From assembly GCF_005239225.2 (NCBI RefSeq), contig NC_133285.1:814260-878259 (forward strand): a stretch of DNA of 64,000 bases, read 5' to 3'. Below are positions 33,562 through 44,667 of the stretch, in pieces (position 1 is the stretch's first letter; each line of letters begins with the position of its first letter). The position numbers and the translations under genes are program-made. The notes under the pieces are model-generated. The model saw only the letters and a program-made list of their open reading frames with translations, ran no database searches and was not told the DNA's origin. The DNA is from Populus alba. Its lineage: Eukaryota; Streptophyta; Magnoliopsida; Malpighiales; Salicaceae.

Positions 33562-33959
33562 TAATTTCGTTTTGTATATGGACAGAGTTGGCTTATACTA
33601 TGGCGGTGACAGAGAAATGTGATGTGTACAGCTTCGGAGTTGTGGCGCTTGAAACTTTGATGGGAAGGCATCCGGGAGATATCCTATCATTATCTGCTCA
33701 GGCTATTACACTGAAAGAAGTGTTAGATCCTCGTTTGCCACCTCCAACAAATGAGATTGTTGTACAAAATATATGTACCATTGCAAGTCAGATATTTTCT
33801 TGCTTACATTCAAATCCAAAATATCGACCTTCAATGAAATTCGTGTCTCAAGAATTTCTATCTCCCAAGAGATTATTGGGAGGTCTCGAGATTTCTTTGT
33901 TGGAGCTGCGAAATCTTGCCATGCACACAAATGTAGGTGAGATCACAGTTCCTCTCTGA
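30990..33959 (+). CDS. LRR receptor-like kinase (MIK2-like, LRR-XII/XI-type plan)
   Basis: Plasma-membrane receptor kinase for an extracellular ligand, closest by memory to plant MDIS1-interacting receptor-like kinase 2 proteins. Exons 30990-33438 and 33586-33959 give 940 aa; the 147-bp intron falls in the codon of the kinase APE motif, as in relatives. Visible parts: signal peptide (about 1-29); LRR N-terminal domain with WW and CNWTGIVC (about 47-70); about 18 leucine-rich repeats (about 85-540) with many N-glycosylation sites; membrane segment (about 584-604); kinase domain from the glycine loop [10 protein letters not shown] (about 650), Lys in VALKKL (about 672), HRDISSSN (about 770), DFGVARL (about 790) to GTYGYIAPE. 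All catalytic residues are present, so an active kinase is expected. The LRR region carries a recent internal triplication. The first exon alone would end 7 codons into the intron. Confidence 0.93.
33510..33554 (+). repeat. (AT)n microsatellite in the kinase intron
   Basis: About 22 AT units in the only intron of the receptor kinase gene, likely polymorphic. Confidence 0.9.
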
Positions 33960-36052
33960 AAAAAATCAACTTCGATCTCGCATGGAACTTCAACGAGAGC
34001 CTCCAAGAGCATGCATTTATAGTATTTCTTAAATTTGGATGAACTGTTTTTTCTTTTCTTTCGTTTTAGCACACTACATGTCTTTGTAATTTTAATAATG
34101 CACACTTTTCTTTTGCATGATAGTATCAATATACATGAGCATCATATTAAGTCTACCTCTCTGCACGTCTAGGTTAAATTGAAATCATCACTCATCTTAT
34201 AATTAGGCAAATCCCAACTTGAAATATGCAGAAGATATTTGTTAACTCCATTAATTTGTCCCTGCAAGCTCTTGTATAATAGATGCCTGAAAGCAGTGAT
34301 TGGATCTACTCTCTGCAGTCTGTTCTGACTCCTGTCACTATCTGAGCAACATGTTTTGCTTCTTCTTTTTTTTCCTGAATGATGCACCTTATTATTTATC
34401 ATTTGGCACAGATGGAATTTCCAATCATCTTCCACTCCAAAGAAAGATTTACGTCTCATGTTTGGGACCAAGCTTTGACCTCAAAGGATGGTGAGTCGAG
34501 ATGTCCACCCTCCATTGTGTAAATTTTGGATATCAGCATGCCCCAATGTCGGCCACCATGTCTATCTAGTAAAATGCACAACACTGTAGCTGTACAAGAT
34601 GCCTAGCTATAGATTATTTTCAGTCTCAGAGACATTTATTAACAGAGAAAATATATCATAGTATCCGATTATGAGCACATGATTTCTTCGTATCAGCATC
34701 TGATTTATAAAATATTGAAACCAATTTTTGAAGTTGAAATCCTTTACCTTGTTATCACATTGATCATCCCATTGATTTCCCCTTCATGATATCTTTAAAT
34801 AAGAAAAAGCTTGGGGTATGTGCAACTGTCCTGATGCCCCTAGACAAGCCAGGAAAAAAAATATTTTTCCTTGGACGTTCGCTCATAGATCGTATATGCT
34901 AAATGTTTTACATAGTCTAATTATAACAGATGATTATATGACAGTTCATATTCTCCTGCATGAAAGCTCTATATACATACCCCTTATCTTGGTGACAATT
35001 GACAAGTCGCCGATGCAATTCTGCAATTATATTACAATGCAAGGATAATATATTTATTTAGGATTTTATTAATTATCCCATGGCTGTGTATATTCAATAA
35101 TTTTCTTTAATGATTACAGCCCCGCATCAGTTTCTTGTTCAATTGAACCTAAACAAAAACAAATTATTCTAACATGAACACGAAACAAAGCCCAAGCAGC
35201 TGTTGGCTTAAGCCTTTTTATACGAGCAAGACAAATCAGCACTAGATTTCAAATTCTTGCAAGAGTTACCAGAACCCACAAACGTGGCAATTCAAGGGCC
35301 TCATCATCCAAAACCAAAAGGCAAATCCTCCCCTAAAAGACAAGATTGTAGGGTTGTACAGGTCTCCTTCTGCAATTACTTGTCAAGTCCTCCAACTATT
35401 GCCTAATTCTTAATCAAGTCCTCAATCCAAATTGGATATCCATCACACATTATCCAATTCACCCGTCACCATAAAAAAAATTAAAAATTGAAATAACTAA
35501 TTTGTTTAAGATGGATGGTTCTATGGTTCTGACTTACAAATCTTGAGATCAAACTTAGAATGCCATAAAAGTCTTTGGTTTAGAATAAATAAATCATCTC
35601 TTTTTAGATTAAAAGTTACTTCTAACACGATAATAAAAAATAGTAAGTCTAGTTTTATGATTTTAAAGAAAAACATGTAAAATCAAAAGTCAGTTTAAAA
35701 AAGATTACGAGTAATTCATTCTAAATATTTACAAGAGCCTTTGATTATTAAAATTTACACCCTCACTTCAAATCCAAACAAATTTAGAAACGCGAGAAAG
35801 TCGTTCAGATTAGGCTGAAAAAAGAAAAAAGAAACCAACGATTTTTCAATCTTCCCGCTTATTGCTTAATCAAGCAGAGATGGTGGTTGCTTAGATTTTC
35901 TCCTTCAATTATAGTTTATCGTTCAGTTTCAACCATAAACAGGCAAGACGCCCACGAATCCAGTCTGTTTTCGGACACCAATTAAGAGTCTGAGATATCT
36001 CTTCACATTGCCCTCAATTATTTGGTTGTGTCATCTAGCAGGGCTCTTCTGA
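33960..36052. other. Intergenic region after the receptor kinase
   Basis: The first 200 bases are probable 3' UTR. The rest has short open frames in both directions but no recognised protein. It ends next to the EH-protein fragment; no upstream exon of that protein was recognised here. Confidence 0.5.
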
Positions 36053-36454
36053 GAACGAGAGACATTTTTTGGATCTGATGATTTTGGTCTAAAGCCAATC
36101 AGAACGGAATCCACATCAACAACGAATACTTTCCAGAAAAAGAGTATTTTTTTTGAAGAATCTGTTGCAGGTTCCCCTATGTCAAGATTTGGCAACTCTC
36201 CAAGGTTCAGCGAAGCAGGGGACCATTTTGACAATTACTCGAGATTTGATTCCTTCAGCATGAATGAAGGAGGCTTTTCACCACGAGAAAAGCTTACAAG
36301 GTTCGACTCCATAAACAGCTCCAAAGATTTTGGCCACAGCCGTGCTTTCTCTTCATTTGATGATGGAGATCCATTTGGCTCCAGTGCCCCCTTTAAGGTT
36401 TCATCTGAAGATCAAACTCCCAAAAAGAGTTCTGGCAATTGGAGTTCTTTCTAG
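36053..36454 (+). pseudogene. Last-exon fragment of an EH-domain endocytosis protein
   Basis: The plus frame from about 36053 (first codons after an in-frame TGA at 36050) to TAG at 36452-36454 gives about 133 residues: GLKPIRTESTSTTNTFQKKS, EESVAGSPMSRFGNSPRFSE, then repeated F-D-S/DPFGSSAPF motifs, ending KKSSGNWSSF. This matches the disordered C-terminus of plant calcium-binding EH-domain proteins (AtEH/Pan1, EPS15-like), which act in clathrin endocytosis and autophagy at ER-plasma-membrane contacts. The EF-hand and EH domains are absent upstream, so this is either a duplicated end fragment or a terminal exon whose other exons were not recognised. The reading is intact over its length, implying recent origin. 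Confidence 0.65.
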
Positions 36455-37118
36455 CAGCAATCTGGTTTTCCCCTCCCTCCCTCTCTCTCCATTTTTTTTC
36501 ACGGTTGCCAATTTTTGTATGTGCTGTATAGATTGTGTTGAAATGCTGCATTGTTGTAAAGTTATTCATCATGGCCTTGCTTCATTTTTATTTTGCTGAG
36601 GTAAAAAAACTTATGATTGGGGGGCATCCAGATCAAAGATGGAATGCTTGTTCTTTTGAGTGGCAAATTCTTGAGACCAATAAAAATTGAGTAGTTTGAG
36701 AAAACAATGACTCTTGGCATTCCATCAACTCACATTGCTCAAATTGCATTTTATTTGAAGCTGCCTGCTTCACTATGACTGTGGGCATTCCCTTTCTTCA
36801 TTTTTTAATTTTTGGTGCTACGAGTTGTTTAACAATGCAAGCCAGGCAGTAAACACCGGTTTTGGAGGCGCGTGACCCTCCTTGAGGGTTTTGACCACGC
36901 GCTTCCTTGGATATTTCTATTATCCAGATGAGCTCGGCTGCTAGGCTATGTCTGAATAAGATTATGGGCTTCTTATCTGGGCCTTTTCCATATTGGCAAG
37001 TTGTGGACTCGTATTGGGTTTTGCATGTCGGATTTGGCTCTGATTTGATGAATCATTTTTTTTCCCTTTTCTTGAGAAGTATTTAGTGAATCTATTTTAT
37101 TTATAAAATAGTAAGTAA
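36455..37118. other. 3' flank of the EH-protein fragment
   Basis: A probable copied 3' UTR (to about 36800). At 36860-36905 a GC-rich stretch GGCGCGTGACCC...GACCACGCGC can fold on itself. The last three bases (TAA, 37116-37118) are the target site of the Harbinger-like element. Confidence 0.45.
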
Positions 37119-38141
37119 GGCCTTGTTTGTTTCCCGGAAAGTAGTTTCCGGGAAACCATTTTCCAAACTTTCCTGTGTTTGTTTGTCATTAGGAAAATTG
37201 ATCAACGGAAAACAATTTCCGGTCAGCGAAAAATACTTTCCGGTCAACGGAAAACACTTTCTGGTCAACGGAAAACACTTTCCAGTCAATTTTAGTCAAA
37301 AAAAAAATTGACTTGGTTTTCAGGAAAGTGTTTTCCTTTTAGCTGTATTTGTTTTCCGGAAAGTGATTTCCGGGAAAGCACTTTCCAAACTTTCTTGTGT
37401 TTGTTTGCCAGTAGGAAAGTTGGTCAATGGAAAACACTTTCCAGTAAAAGGAAAATTTGGCTTGGTTTTCAGGAAAGTGTTTTCCTGAAAAATTTGAGGG
37501 GAAAACACTTTCCGGAAGTTGTGAAAAATTTAGAAATGTCATTATTTGTTGATTATATCAAATTTGATCCTCAAACTTTTGATTGCTATATATTTTTTGT
37601 TTTGAATATTTATTTTTCAATTTCATCTCTTAAAATTTTATTTTTATATTAACTTTGGTCCTTATTTTTTATAATTGTTATTTGCTTTTTTCTTATCATT
37701 TTTTTATTGAATTTTTTTATTTATCAAATTTAATCCTCATTCTTTTGATTGTTACTTATTTTATTTCAAATAATTTATGAAATGTTGATTATTATTATTT
37801 TAATTTCTTCATTTTTTATTTTATTTTTAATTTTTTAGATTTGATCCCTATTATTTTGATTATTATTTGTTTTATTTGAGATAATTTATGAAATCATATT
37901 TTTTTTTTCAATTTCATTCTCATTCAACTTTTTTAATTTGTAAGATTTGTTCCTCATTATTTTAATAAACTTGAGAAAAATAAAATATTAATAAGTTATT
38001 TTCCAGCTCATTTTTCCATGACATAACCAAACACTGGAAAGTGTTTTCCAGTTCATTTTCCATAACACTACCAAACATCGGAAAATACTTTCCCGGAATT
38101 CACTTTCCCCAGAATTCACTTTCCTGCAAACAAACGGAGCC
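37119..38141. mobile_element. PIF/Harbinger-like non-autonomous DNA transposon
   Basis: About 1.02 kb flanked by TAA on both sides. The left end GGCCTTGTTTGTTTCCCGGA and the reverse complement of the right end GGCTCCGTTTGTTTGCAGGA form imperfect terminal inverted repeats, extended inwards by many GGAAAGTGTTTTCC-type subterminal repeats on both sides. The 3-bp TAA duplication and the GGC..TGTTTG ends fit PIF/Harbinger (Tourist) elements. No transposase frame is present; the centre is T-rich. Confidence 0.7.
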
Positions 38142-38245
38142 TAAATAGCTATTCCTGGAATAAAAAAGGAATGTTGAAGCTGATTCGACTTTTTCCGAGG
38201 AAAAGAAAAAAGATAATTCCTTCTGTATTTTGGAATGCTAGATAT

Positions 38246-39113
38246 TAGGGGTGTTCAAAAAAACCGACCAACCGATTAAACCGAGAAAACCGAGAAAAAA
38301 TTAACCGAAAAAACCGAACCGAGAAAAAAAACCGAATAAACCGATTAAAAATTTTAAAAAACCACCCGGTCCGGTTCGGTTCCGGTTTTAAAAAGCTTAA
38401 ACCGATTAAACCGGACCAAACCGAACCAGTTTAATTAAATCTAAAACAAAATAAATTTTCCCCAAAACCTTCCCTTTTCCCCAAAACTTTTCCACCCCAC
38501 TCACTCTCTCCCTTCCCTTTTCCCCGTAACTTTTCCAGCCCACTCACCATCCCCCTTCCCTTTTCCCCAAAACCTTTCCACCTCACTCACCCTCCCCTTT
38601 CCCTTTTCCCCCTTCCATCAACCCCTCCCTCCCCACTCTCTCTCCCTCCCAAAACCTTTCGAGCTGCTCACCTTCCCCCTTCCCCCTTCCCTTTCCAGCA
38701 ACCCCATCCCTCCCTCCCCGCTCTCTTTCCCCCCTTCCCCTTTTCCAGTGGCCCTGGCCCTGCCCCTCCCTCTCTCCCTCTCCTCTGTGCACAAGGCTTA
38801 AAGATAGATCTAGTGATTTTGATTCAATTGATCTCAACCGAAGAGCTTGGATTCAAAGTTTTCAACAAGGATTTTTTGAATATGATTCGGCCAAGTTTGT
38901 TAATGATTGTGATTCAGCCAAGTTTTTTTTTACTTAATTAGTTTCGGTTTTTCTGGTTTCTAAGGCTAAAAAACCGACCCGAACCGAACAAAACCGGTTC
39001 GGTTTGAATCGGTTTTTGGTTCGGTTCGGTTTATATTAACAAGAAATGGTATTTTCCGGTTCGGTTGAATTTTTATGTTAAAATCGGACCGAACCGGACC
39101 GTGAACACCCCTA
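38246..39113. mobile_element. hAT-like element with TAGGGGTGTTCA ends
   Basis: About 868 bp bounded by TAGGGGTGTTCA and its exact reverse complement TGAACACCCCTA. Both subterminal zones are packed with AACCGAACCGG / CCGGTTCGGTT words in opposite orientation, and the middle is a CCCTTCCC-rich stretch (38460-38780). The ends resemble hAT-type termini; no transposase is encoded. The eight bases on either side do not match, so no target duplication is visible. Confidence 0.65.
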
Positions 39114-41943
39114 CTGTCAGTATAGCCTTTTAGTTCCACAGCCCCTTCTGATGATTTTGGACAGAAAATACCAAGATCAATGGTACCTTTGATGTATCTA
39201 AGTATCCTTTTTGCTGCAATGAAATGAGTCTCCCTTGGAGAATGCATGAACCTTGAAAGAATACTCACAGCAAATAATATGTCAGGTCTACTTGCTGTAA
39301 GATATTGAAGGCTGCCAATTAAGCCTCTATACAAACTTTCATCCACTTTTTCAGATTCATCATCCTTGCTAAGCTTGATACTTGTTGTCATAGGAGTCCC
39401 TACTGGTTTACAATCCTCCATTTTGAATCTTTTTTAAGATGTCTGAAGCATACTTCTTTTGGCATGTAAAAATGCCATTGCTGGATTGCATCATTTCCAT
39501 TCCAAGGAAGTAATTCATCATTCCAAGGTCAGACATCTCAAACATCTTCTTCATTTCATCTTTGAACTCTTGGATCATTCCAAGTTCACTTCCTGTGATA
39601 AGCATATCATCTACGTAAATAGATACAATTAGAAAATGGTTACCACATGATTTCACATACAAAGTTGCTTCATTTTGGCTTCTGCTGAACCCAAGTTGAA
39701 GCAGATGTGTGTCCATTCTGTCATACCAAGCTCGGGGAGCTTGTTTCAACCCATACAAGGCCTTCTTAAGTAGATACACATGATCTTCTTTATCTTTAAC
39801 AGCATACCCATCGGGTTGCTCTACAAAGATTTCTTCAGCAAGAAATCCATTCAAGAAGGCAGACTTGACATCAAGTTGGTGAATCTGCCAAGAGTTATGT
39901 GCTGCAAGTGTAATGAGAAGTCTAATAGTATCATACCTTGCTACTGGAGCAAAGGTCTCTAGGTAGTCCACACCATATTGTTGAGCATAGCCCTTTACCA
40001 CCAATCTAGCCTTGTGTTTGCATACTGACCCATCTGAATTGAGTTTTGTTTTGAAAACCCATCTTACACCTATCACCTTGCGATGCTTAGGCCTTTCAAT
40101 CAGCTGCCATGTTGCATTTTTGTTGATCATTTCCATTTCTGCCTCCATTGCTCTCCTCCATGCTGGAAATTCTTGAGCTTCAGTATAGCTGGTTGGTTCT
40201 AGGATTGCCATGTTGCATCTTAGGTGAATATCTTCCAATGATCTTGTGCCTCTAACTGAAAAATCATCCACTGATTCATCAGCTACTGGCTGGGGCTGAA
40301 TGGTGAATGGTTGATCAGAAATCATATTTTTCTGATGTTCCCAATCCCATGTGATTGCTTCATCAACCTTCACATCTCTGCTGAGAATTACCTTCTCTGT
40401 TTGTAAGCAAAGAATTCTGTATCCTTTGGTTGTTATTCCATAACCCACAAGAACTCCCTTTTGAGCTTTGTTGTCAAGTTTGCTCCTCTTTGGCTCAGCT
40501 ATATGATAATAGCATATGCTGCCAAAGATTCGAAGATGATCTACAGCAGGTTTAACACCATTCCAGCCTTCGTATGGTGTCTTGTCCTCCAGTGCTTTGG
40601 TTGGAAGTCGGTTCAGCAAGTAAACAGAGGTATTGACTGCCTCTGCCCATAATTTGTTTGGCATTTTCTTTTCAAGTAAGAGACATCTAGCCATCTCCAT
40701 TACTGTCATGTTCTTCCTCTCACATACACCATTTTGTTGTGGTGTGTATGGTGTAGTGTACTGGTGCACAATGCCTCTGCTGTTGCAAAACTCAAGAAAC
40801 TGATTTGAAGTATATTCAGTACCATTGTCAGATCTTAAGCATTTAATTAGCATGTCACTTTGATTCTCAACTAAAGCTTTGAATGTTTTGAAAGATTGTA
40901 AATACTTCACTCTTAAATTTGATGAAATACACCCAACACATCCTAGTATAATCATCAATAAAGAGAATGAAATACTTGTTACCACATAATGAGGCTGTCT
41001 TCATAGGTCCACACACGTCAGTGTGGATGAGCTGAAGTTTTTGGCTGGCTCTCCATGCTTGCCTTTTAGGAAATGGTGGCCTTGATTGCTTGCCAAGTTG
41101 ACATGTTTCACACAATTGAATCTCACCATTCAATGTGGGCAATGCTTCAACCATTTCCTTTTGTTTCAAAATTGACAAGCCCTTTTGATTGAAATGTCCA
41201 AATCTTTTATGCCAAAGATTTGAAATATCCTGAGTAGCACTCACATATGCATGATTGGATACTTTATCCCAGTCAACAACAAAGCTTCTGTTTTTCATCT
41301 TTACACAGAACATTTGTTCTCCAGAAGGATCAAAGATAATGCATTTATGATCTTTAAACTGAAGAGAATAGTTTTTCTCCATCATTTGTCCAACACTCAA
41401 CAAATTTTGACTGATTTCAGGTATAAATAACACATCAGGAATGATTTTGATACCTGAACTTGTTTGAACATTTACTGACCCTCTGCCTTTGACCTCCAGA
41501 AATTCTCCATTGCCAACCTTTACTCTGGATTTGTAAGATTCATCAAGGGTTTTGAACATTCCAGCATCATTGCACAAATGATGTGTGCATCCACTGTCAA
41601 TAAGCCAAGTATCAGCTGGATCATTTGTTGAGAAACAAGTGACAGCAAAGAATTGCTCCTCCTGTGTATCAACTTCATCTGCTAGGTGAGCTTGTTGAGG
41701 TTTTGGATCTGATTTTTTGAACTTGCAGACCTTTGTGATGTGCCCTGATTGCTTGCAATTTCCACAAATTGCATCTGGCCTCCACCAACAATATTTTTCT
41801 GAATGTGTGTTTCTTTTGCAGTGAGTGCAAGGAGGAAACTTCTTTTGTTTTGAAGCTTCACTAGTGCTGCCCCCTTCATTTCTGCCTTTGAATCTCAGAT
41901 TAGGCAACTTCTTTCCTTTTCCAGCTTGTTGTTTTTTGCACAT
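39114..41943 (-). pseudogene. Copia pol polyprotein (zinc knuckle, protease, integrase, RT, partial RNase H), broken
   Basis: Three overlapping open stretches on the minus strand: 41943 to about 40900, about 40960-39408, and 39421-39114. In order they show a zinc knuckle CGNCKQSGHITKVC, protease motif DSGCTHH, integrase zinc motif with HKRFGH and CETC, integrase core DDYTRMCWVYF and DNGTEYTSNQF, reverse transcriptase with KARLVVKGYAQ, DVKSAFLNG and YVDDMLITGSE, and the start of RNase H ending ELKGYTDS. Frameshifts near 40920 and 39420 separate the parts, and the C-terminus is cut by the hAT-like element. Reading motifs are otherwise well kept, so inactivation is fairly recent. Confidence 0.9.
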
Positions 41944-42589
41944 AAAAGGCTCCTTCAGTCAATCTGTCTTGCCTGATTGTTCTTCGTTGCTCCTGTGCTT
42001 GAAGAGCACTCATTAGTTCACCTAATGAGATTTTACTGAGGTCCTTTGATTCTTCTAGAGAGGAGATTTTGGATTCAAACCTCTCAGGAAGAGTCACAAG
42101 AACCTTCTCCACAATCCTACTGTCAGGAAAGTCTTCTCCAAGTAATCTGATGTTGTTGATAATTAGTGAAATTCGATCAGAATACTTAGAGATTGTTTCA
42201 TCTTCTTGCATGTTAAGTGCCTCAAAATCTCTCTTCAAATTCAGCACTTGCATTTGCCTTGTTCTGTCACTGCCTTGGTATTCTTCTTTTAGTTTGTTCC
42301 AAGCCTCTTTGGCTGAATTACATGCCATAATTCTGTAGAAGATGCTTTCTGCCACAGCATTTTGGATTATTGATTTTGCCTTGGATTTCTTTGCCTTTTC
42401 CTCACTGCTGAACTTGATTTGAGCCATAGTGGGATTTGTTGGTAAGGGAGCTACTGGTTTGTCTTCGGAAACAATTTCCCAAAGATCATAAGCTTCAAGA
42501 AAAGCTTGCATCTTCACTGACCAAATATGGTAGTTTTCACCAGTAAATATAATGGGGGAGTTTAAAAGTAAGTTGTTGGATGTCATTTT
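41900..42589 (-). pseudogene. Copia gag (UBN2-type capsid) domain
   Basis: Frame on the minus strand of about 229 residues beginning near the segment SPIIFTGENYHIWSVKMQAF and containing CNSAKEAWNKLKEEYQG and LPERFESKISSLEES, typical of copia gag (UBN2 family). It changes frame near 41935 into the zinc-knuckle part of pol, because the two frames overlap and diverge at the VQKTTS/CKKQQA position. Confidence 0.85.
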
Positions 42590-42635
42590 TGAGATTTTGA
42601 AAAAAAAGGTGTTTTGGTCCTGTAAGATCTGAGAT

Positions 42636-42647
42636 GCTCTGATACCA
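42636..42647 (-). other. Copia primer binding site (initiator tRNA-Met type)
   Basis: Minus-strand TGGTATCAGAGC, the standard plant copia primer binding site complementary to initiator tRNA-Met, one base inside the LTR. Confidence 0.92.
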
Positions 42648-42648
42648 C

Positions 42649-43021
42649 TGTTGACAATTTGTGTTGCTGTGTTTTGTGCAGGTGAAGGGATGCACAATCA
42701 AGAACAACAATGCTGGTATTGAAGAACACGAATTACACACAAGGTGTTTGATAAAATGTCTCAGTAAGTATTTCATTAACTGCATGTCTTTAAATACATG
42801 AGAAAGCTTAACAAACATCCCTAGTTATCAGCCACTAACTGTAGTGGATAATATGCTGTCACTAGCCACTAACTATAGTGGAGAATATGCTGCCACTAAT
42901 CTCAGCAACAACATCAGAAAAACAAGGGATTTACTTTAACAAAATCAAAACAGAAATGAAAGAAAAGAAAACAGACAATACTTGATTAAACAACATGAAA
43001 CAAAATGTCAATTGTCTAACA
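42649..43021 (-). repeat. Copia 5' LTR
   Basis: 373 bp starting TGTTGACAATT and ending AATTGTCTAACA in plus orientation, an imperfect terminal inversion with TG...CA ends. An internal duplication with CACTAACT(G/A)TAGTGGA is at about 42833 and 42868. Confidence 0.85.
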
Positions 43022-43839
43022 CAATCAAATAAAATATATATGCACACAAGTGGATTGCACCCATGTCTACACACACATATTTATTCTGCTCGAGCTTCCA
43101 TACATGAGGCTCGGAAATAGCTCCTGTTGATATACTTCTGAGGAGCAACTGGAATCTTGACAGCCTATTATTTGCATCTGTATAATTGACACAGTGGTGC
43201 ATGTGATATAGCTCAATAAACCATGAAATGTATTTGTTATGAAGCACTTATGTGATAACTACAAGATGGTTGGCAATTGGTCAAGCAAGATCCACCTATT
43301 TGCTCTACGTGTTCTTCTTGAATCAAGTTTGTACAGGTTAATTATTCAAGCTGAAACCCTGTTGTAGAGCAGCATGTCAAGGAAGCAGGAAACAACTTTG
43401 TCAGACTTGCATTATGTTATCAATAATTTGATTACCATAGCATTTTAATATCATCGTTATGAACAGCTCCCAAAACATTATTGCGAGATTGAGATCTGAG
43501 CATTTCACATGATGAGATTCCAGCTAAATTATTCAAATGGTGTGATGACCATATTTCTGTGTGGGTTACAAGGAGGCATGATAATATCGTTTGAAAAATT
43601 ATAATCAGTTGAGATTATATTATTAGCATTGTGCTTCCTGAACTACAACAATGATGAGAGAAAGTTGGTATTGTCAGGAAACTTGCCACATGACAGCGAA
43701 AGCAAGTCGGGATGCATGCATTCCTATTGTTATTTCCTATTCTATATATAATAGGTCCAGAAGAGGTTTCTTTAACAACGACTCCCAGGATCAATTGTAT
43801 CAGCATTAGAGACTAGCTTTCTTCTGATAAAGGATTAAG
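43022..43839. other. Upstream region of DUF241 gene 3
   Basis: Continuous similarity with the upstream regions of copies 1 and 2, beginning exactly at the LTR border: GAGGCTCGGAAATAGCTC (43109), GCAACTGGAATCTTGACAGC (43145), TTGTAGAGCAGCATGTCAA (43363) and TTCTGTGTGGGTTACAAGGA (43555). The last word is shared with copy 1 (about 8340) but absent from copy 2. Confidence 0.7.
43741..43752 (+). promoter_or_regulatory. TATA box of DUF241 gene 3
   Basis: TCTATATATAATAGGTCCAG about 95 bases upstream of the start, conserved in all three intact copies. An ATGCATGCATT motif precedes it at about 43712. Confidence 0.65.
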
Positions 43840-44667
43840 ATGGCTACTAGTCATGTTCGCTCGATCAGCTTGCCCTCCAGATCTCATCCTCTGATTGTAA
43901 GTGTTGAAGATCAGTTGGAGAGGTTGAGATCATCACAAACAACTTCCACTTCTGCTTACCACAAATTGAGTGGCCTCAAAGTTTTGTACGAGTGTGTTGA
44001 TGATTTTCTTCAGCTGCCTCTATCCCAACAAACCCTCTCCAATGAACAACACAAAGAAGGGGCAGAAGAGGTGTTGAATGGATCTTTTCTCTTGTTGGAT
44101 GTGTGCAGTACCACCAGAGATGCTTTTTCATCAATGAAGGAATGCTTGCAGCAACTTGAATCATCCCTCAGAAGAAGAAAAGGTAGAGAATCTGGCCTGG
44201 CAACTGAAGTTGAAGCCTATATGGCTTCTAGGAAACAAATTAATAAAACAATCCGCAAATGCTTCAGAAACTTGAAGAGCGTGGAAAAGAAAAACACTTC
44301 AGCAATCGATACACTCGGCATGCTAAGAGACGTTAAAGAAATAAGCCTTGAAATTTACCGATCTCTCTTGTCCTTGGTTTCTCAGCCAAAGGCAAGATCA
44401 AGCTCCCATGGCTGGTCTGTCGTTTCAAAATTCTTTCAATCCAAGAGTGTATCATGCGAAGGCGAAGCCAATGAATTGGAAAAGATAGATGCTGAATTGC
44501 TTGTCCTGAAGTCAAGCAAAGACATCAATCCTGCACAAGTGCAAAATGTATTGAAAGGACTCGAGGCATTGGAGTCCAGCTTTCAGGAAGCAGAGGAGGA
44601 GTTGGAGGGAGTTTACAGGAAGTTAGTGAAAACCAGAGTCTCGATTCTCAACACTCTTAGCCACTAG
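43840..44667 (+). CDS. DUF241 family protein, copy 3 (275 aa)
   Basis: Intact intronless gene, closest to copy 2. It opens with MATSHVRSISLPSRSHPL and carries KLSGLKVLYECVDDFLQLPL, a LLLDVCSTTRDAFSSMKEC block, SHGWSVVSKFFQSK and a final AEEELEGVYRKLVKTRVSIL. The protein is unknown in function and predicted to be soluble and helical. Two tracts (44250-44356 and the matching 72 bases after it) are identical or almost identical to copy 2, whereas the 5' third differs more. The upstream DNA carries a copia insertion about 820 bases before the start, leaving the conserved core promoter intact, so the gene may still be expressed. Confidence 0.93.
   Translation: MATSHVRSISLPSRSHPLIVSVEDQLERLRSSQTTSTSAYHKLSGLKVLYECVDDFLQLPLSQQTLSNEQHKEGAEEVLNGSFLLLDVCSTTRDAFSSMKECLQQLESSLRRRKGRESGLATEVEAYMASRKQINKTIRKCFRNLKSVEKKNTSAIDTLGMLRDVKEISLEIYRSLLSLVSQPKARSSSHGWSVVSKFFQSKSVSCEGEANELEKIDAELLVLKSSKDINPAQVQNVLKGLEALESSFQEAEEELEGVYRKLVKTRVSILNTLSH

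Larger units (their letters stand above)
39114..43021 (-). mobile_element. Truncated Ty1/copia retrotransposon with a single LTR
   Basis: On the minus strand: 5' LTR 43021-42649, primer binding site at 42647, gag, protease, integrase, reverse transcriptase and the start of RNase H, then an abrupt end at 39114 where the hAT-like element begins. The 3' part of RNase H, the polypurine tract and the 3' LTR are missing. The frame changes three times. It sits in the upstream region of DUF241 gene 3, because the sequence right of the LTR (CAATCAAATAAAATATATATG) continues the paralogous upstream DNA seen at about 23949. Confidence 0.92.

Noticed and set aside
38583..38837. 84-codon Gly/Arg/Glu-rich minus frame
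   Set aside because: It is the translation of the CCCTTCCC-rich repeat inside the hAT-like element, without family resemblance.
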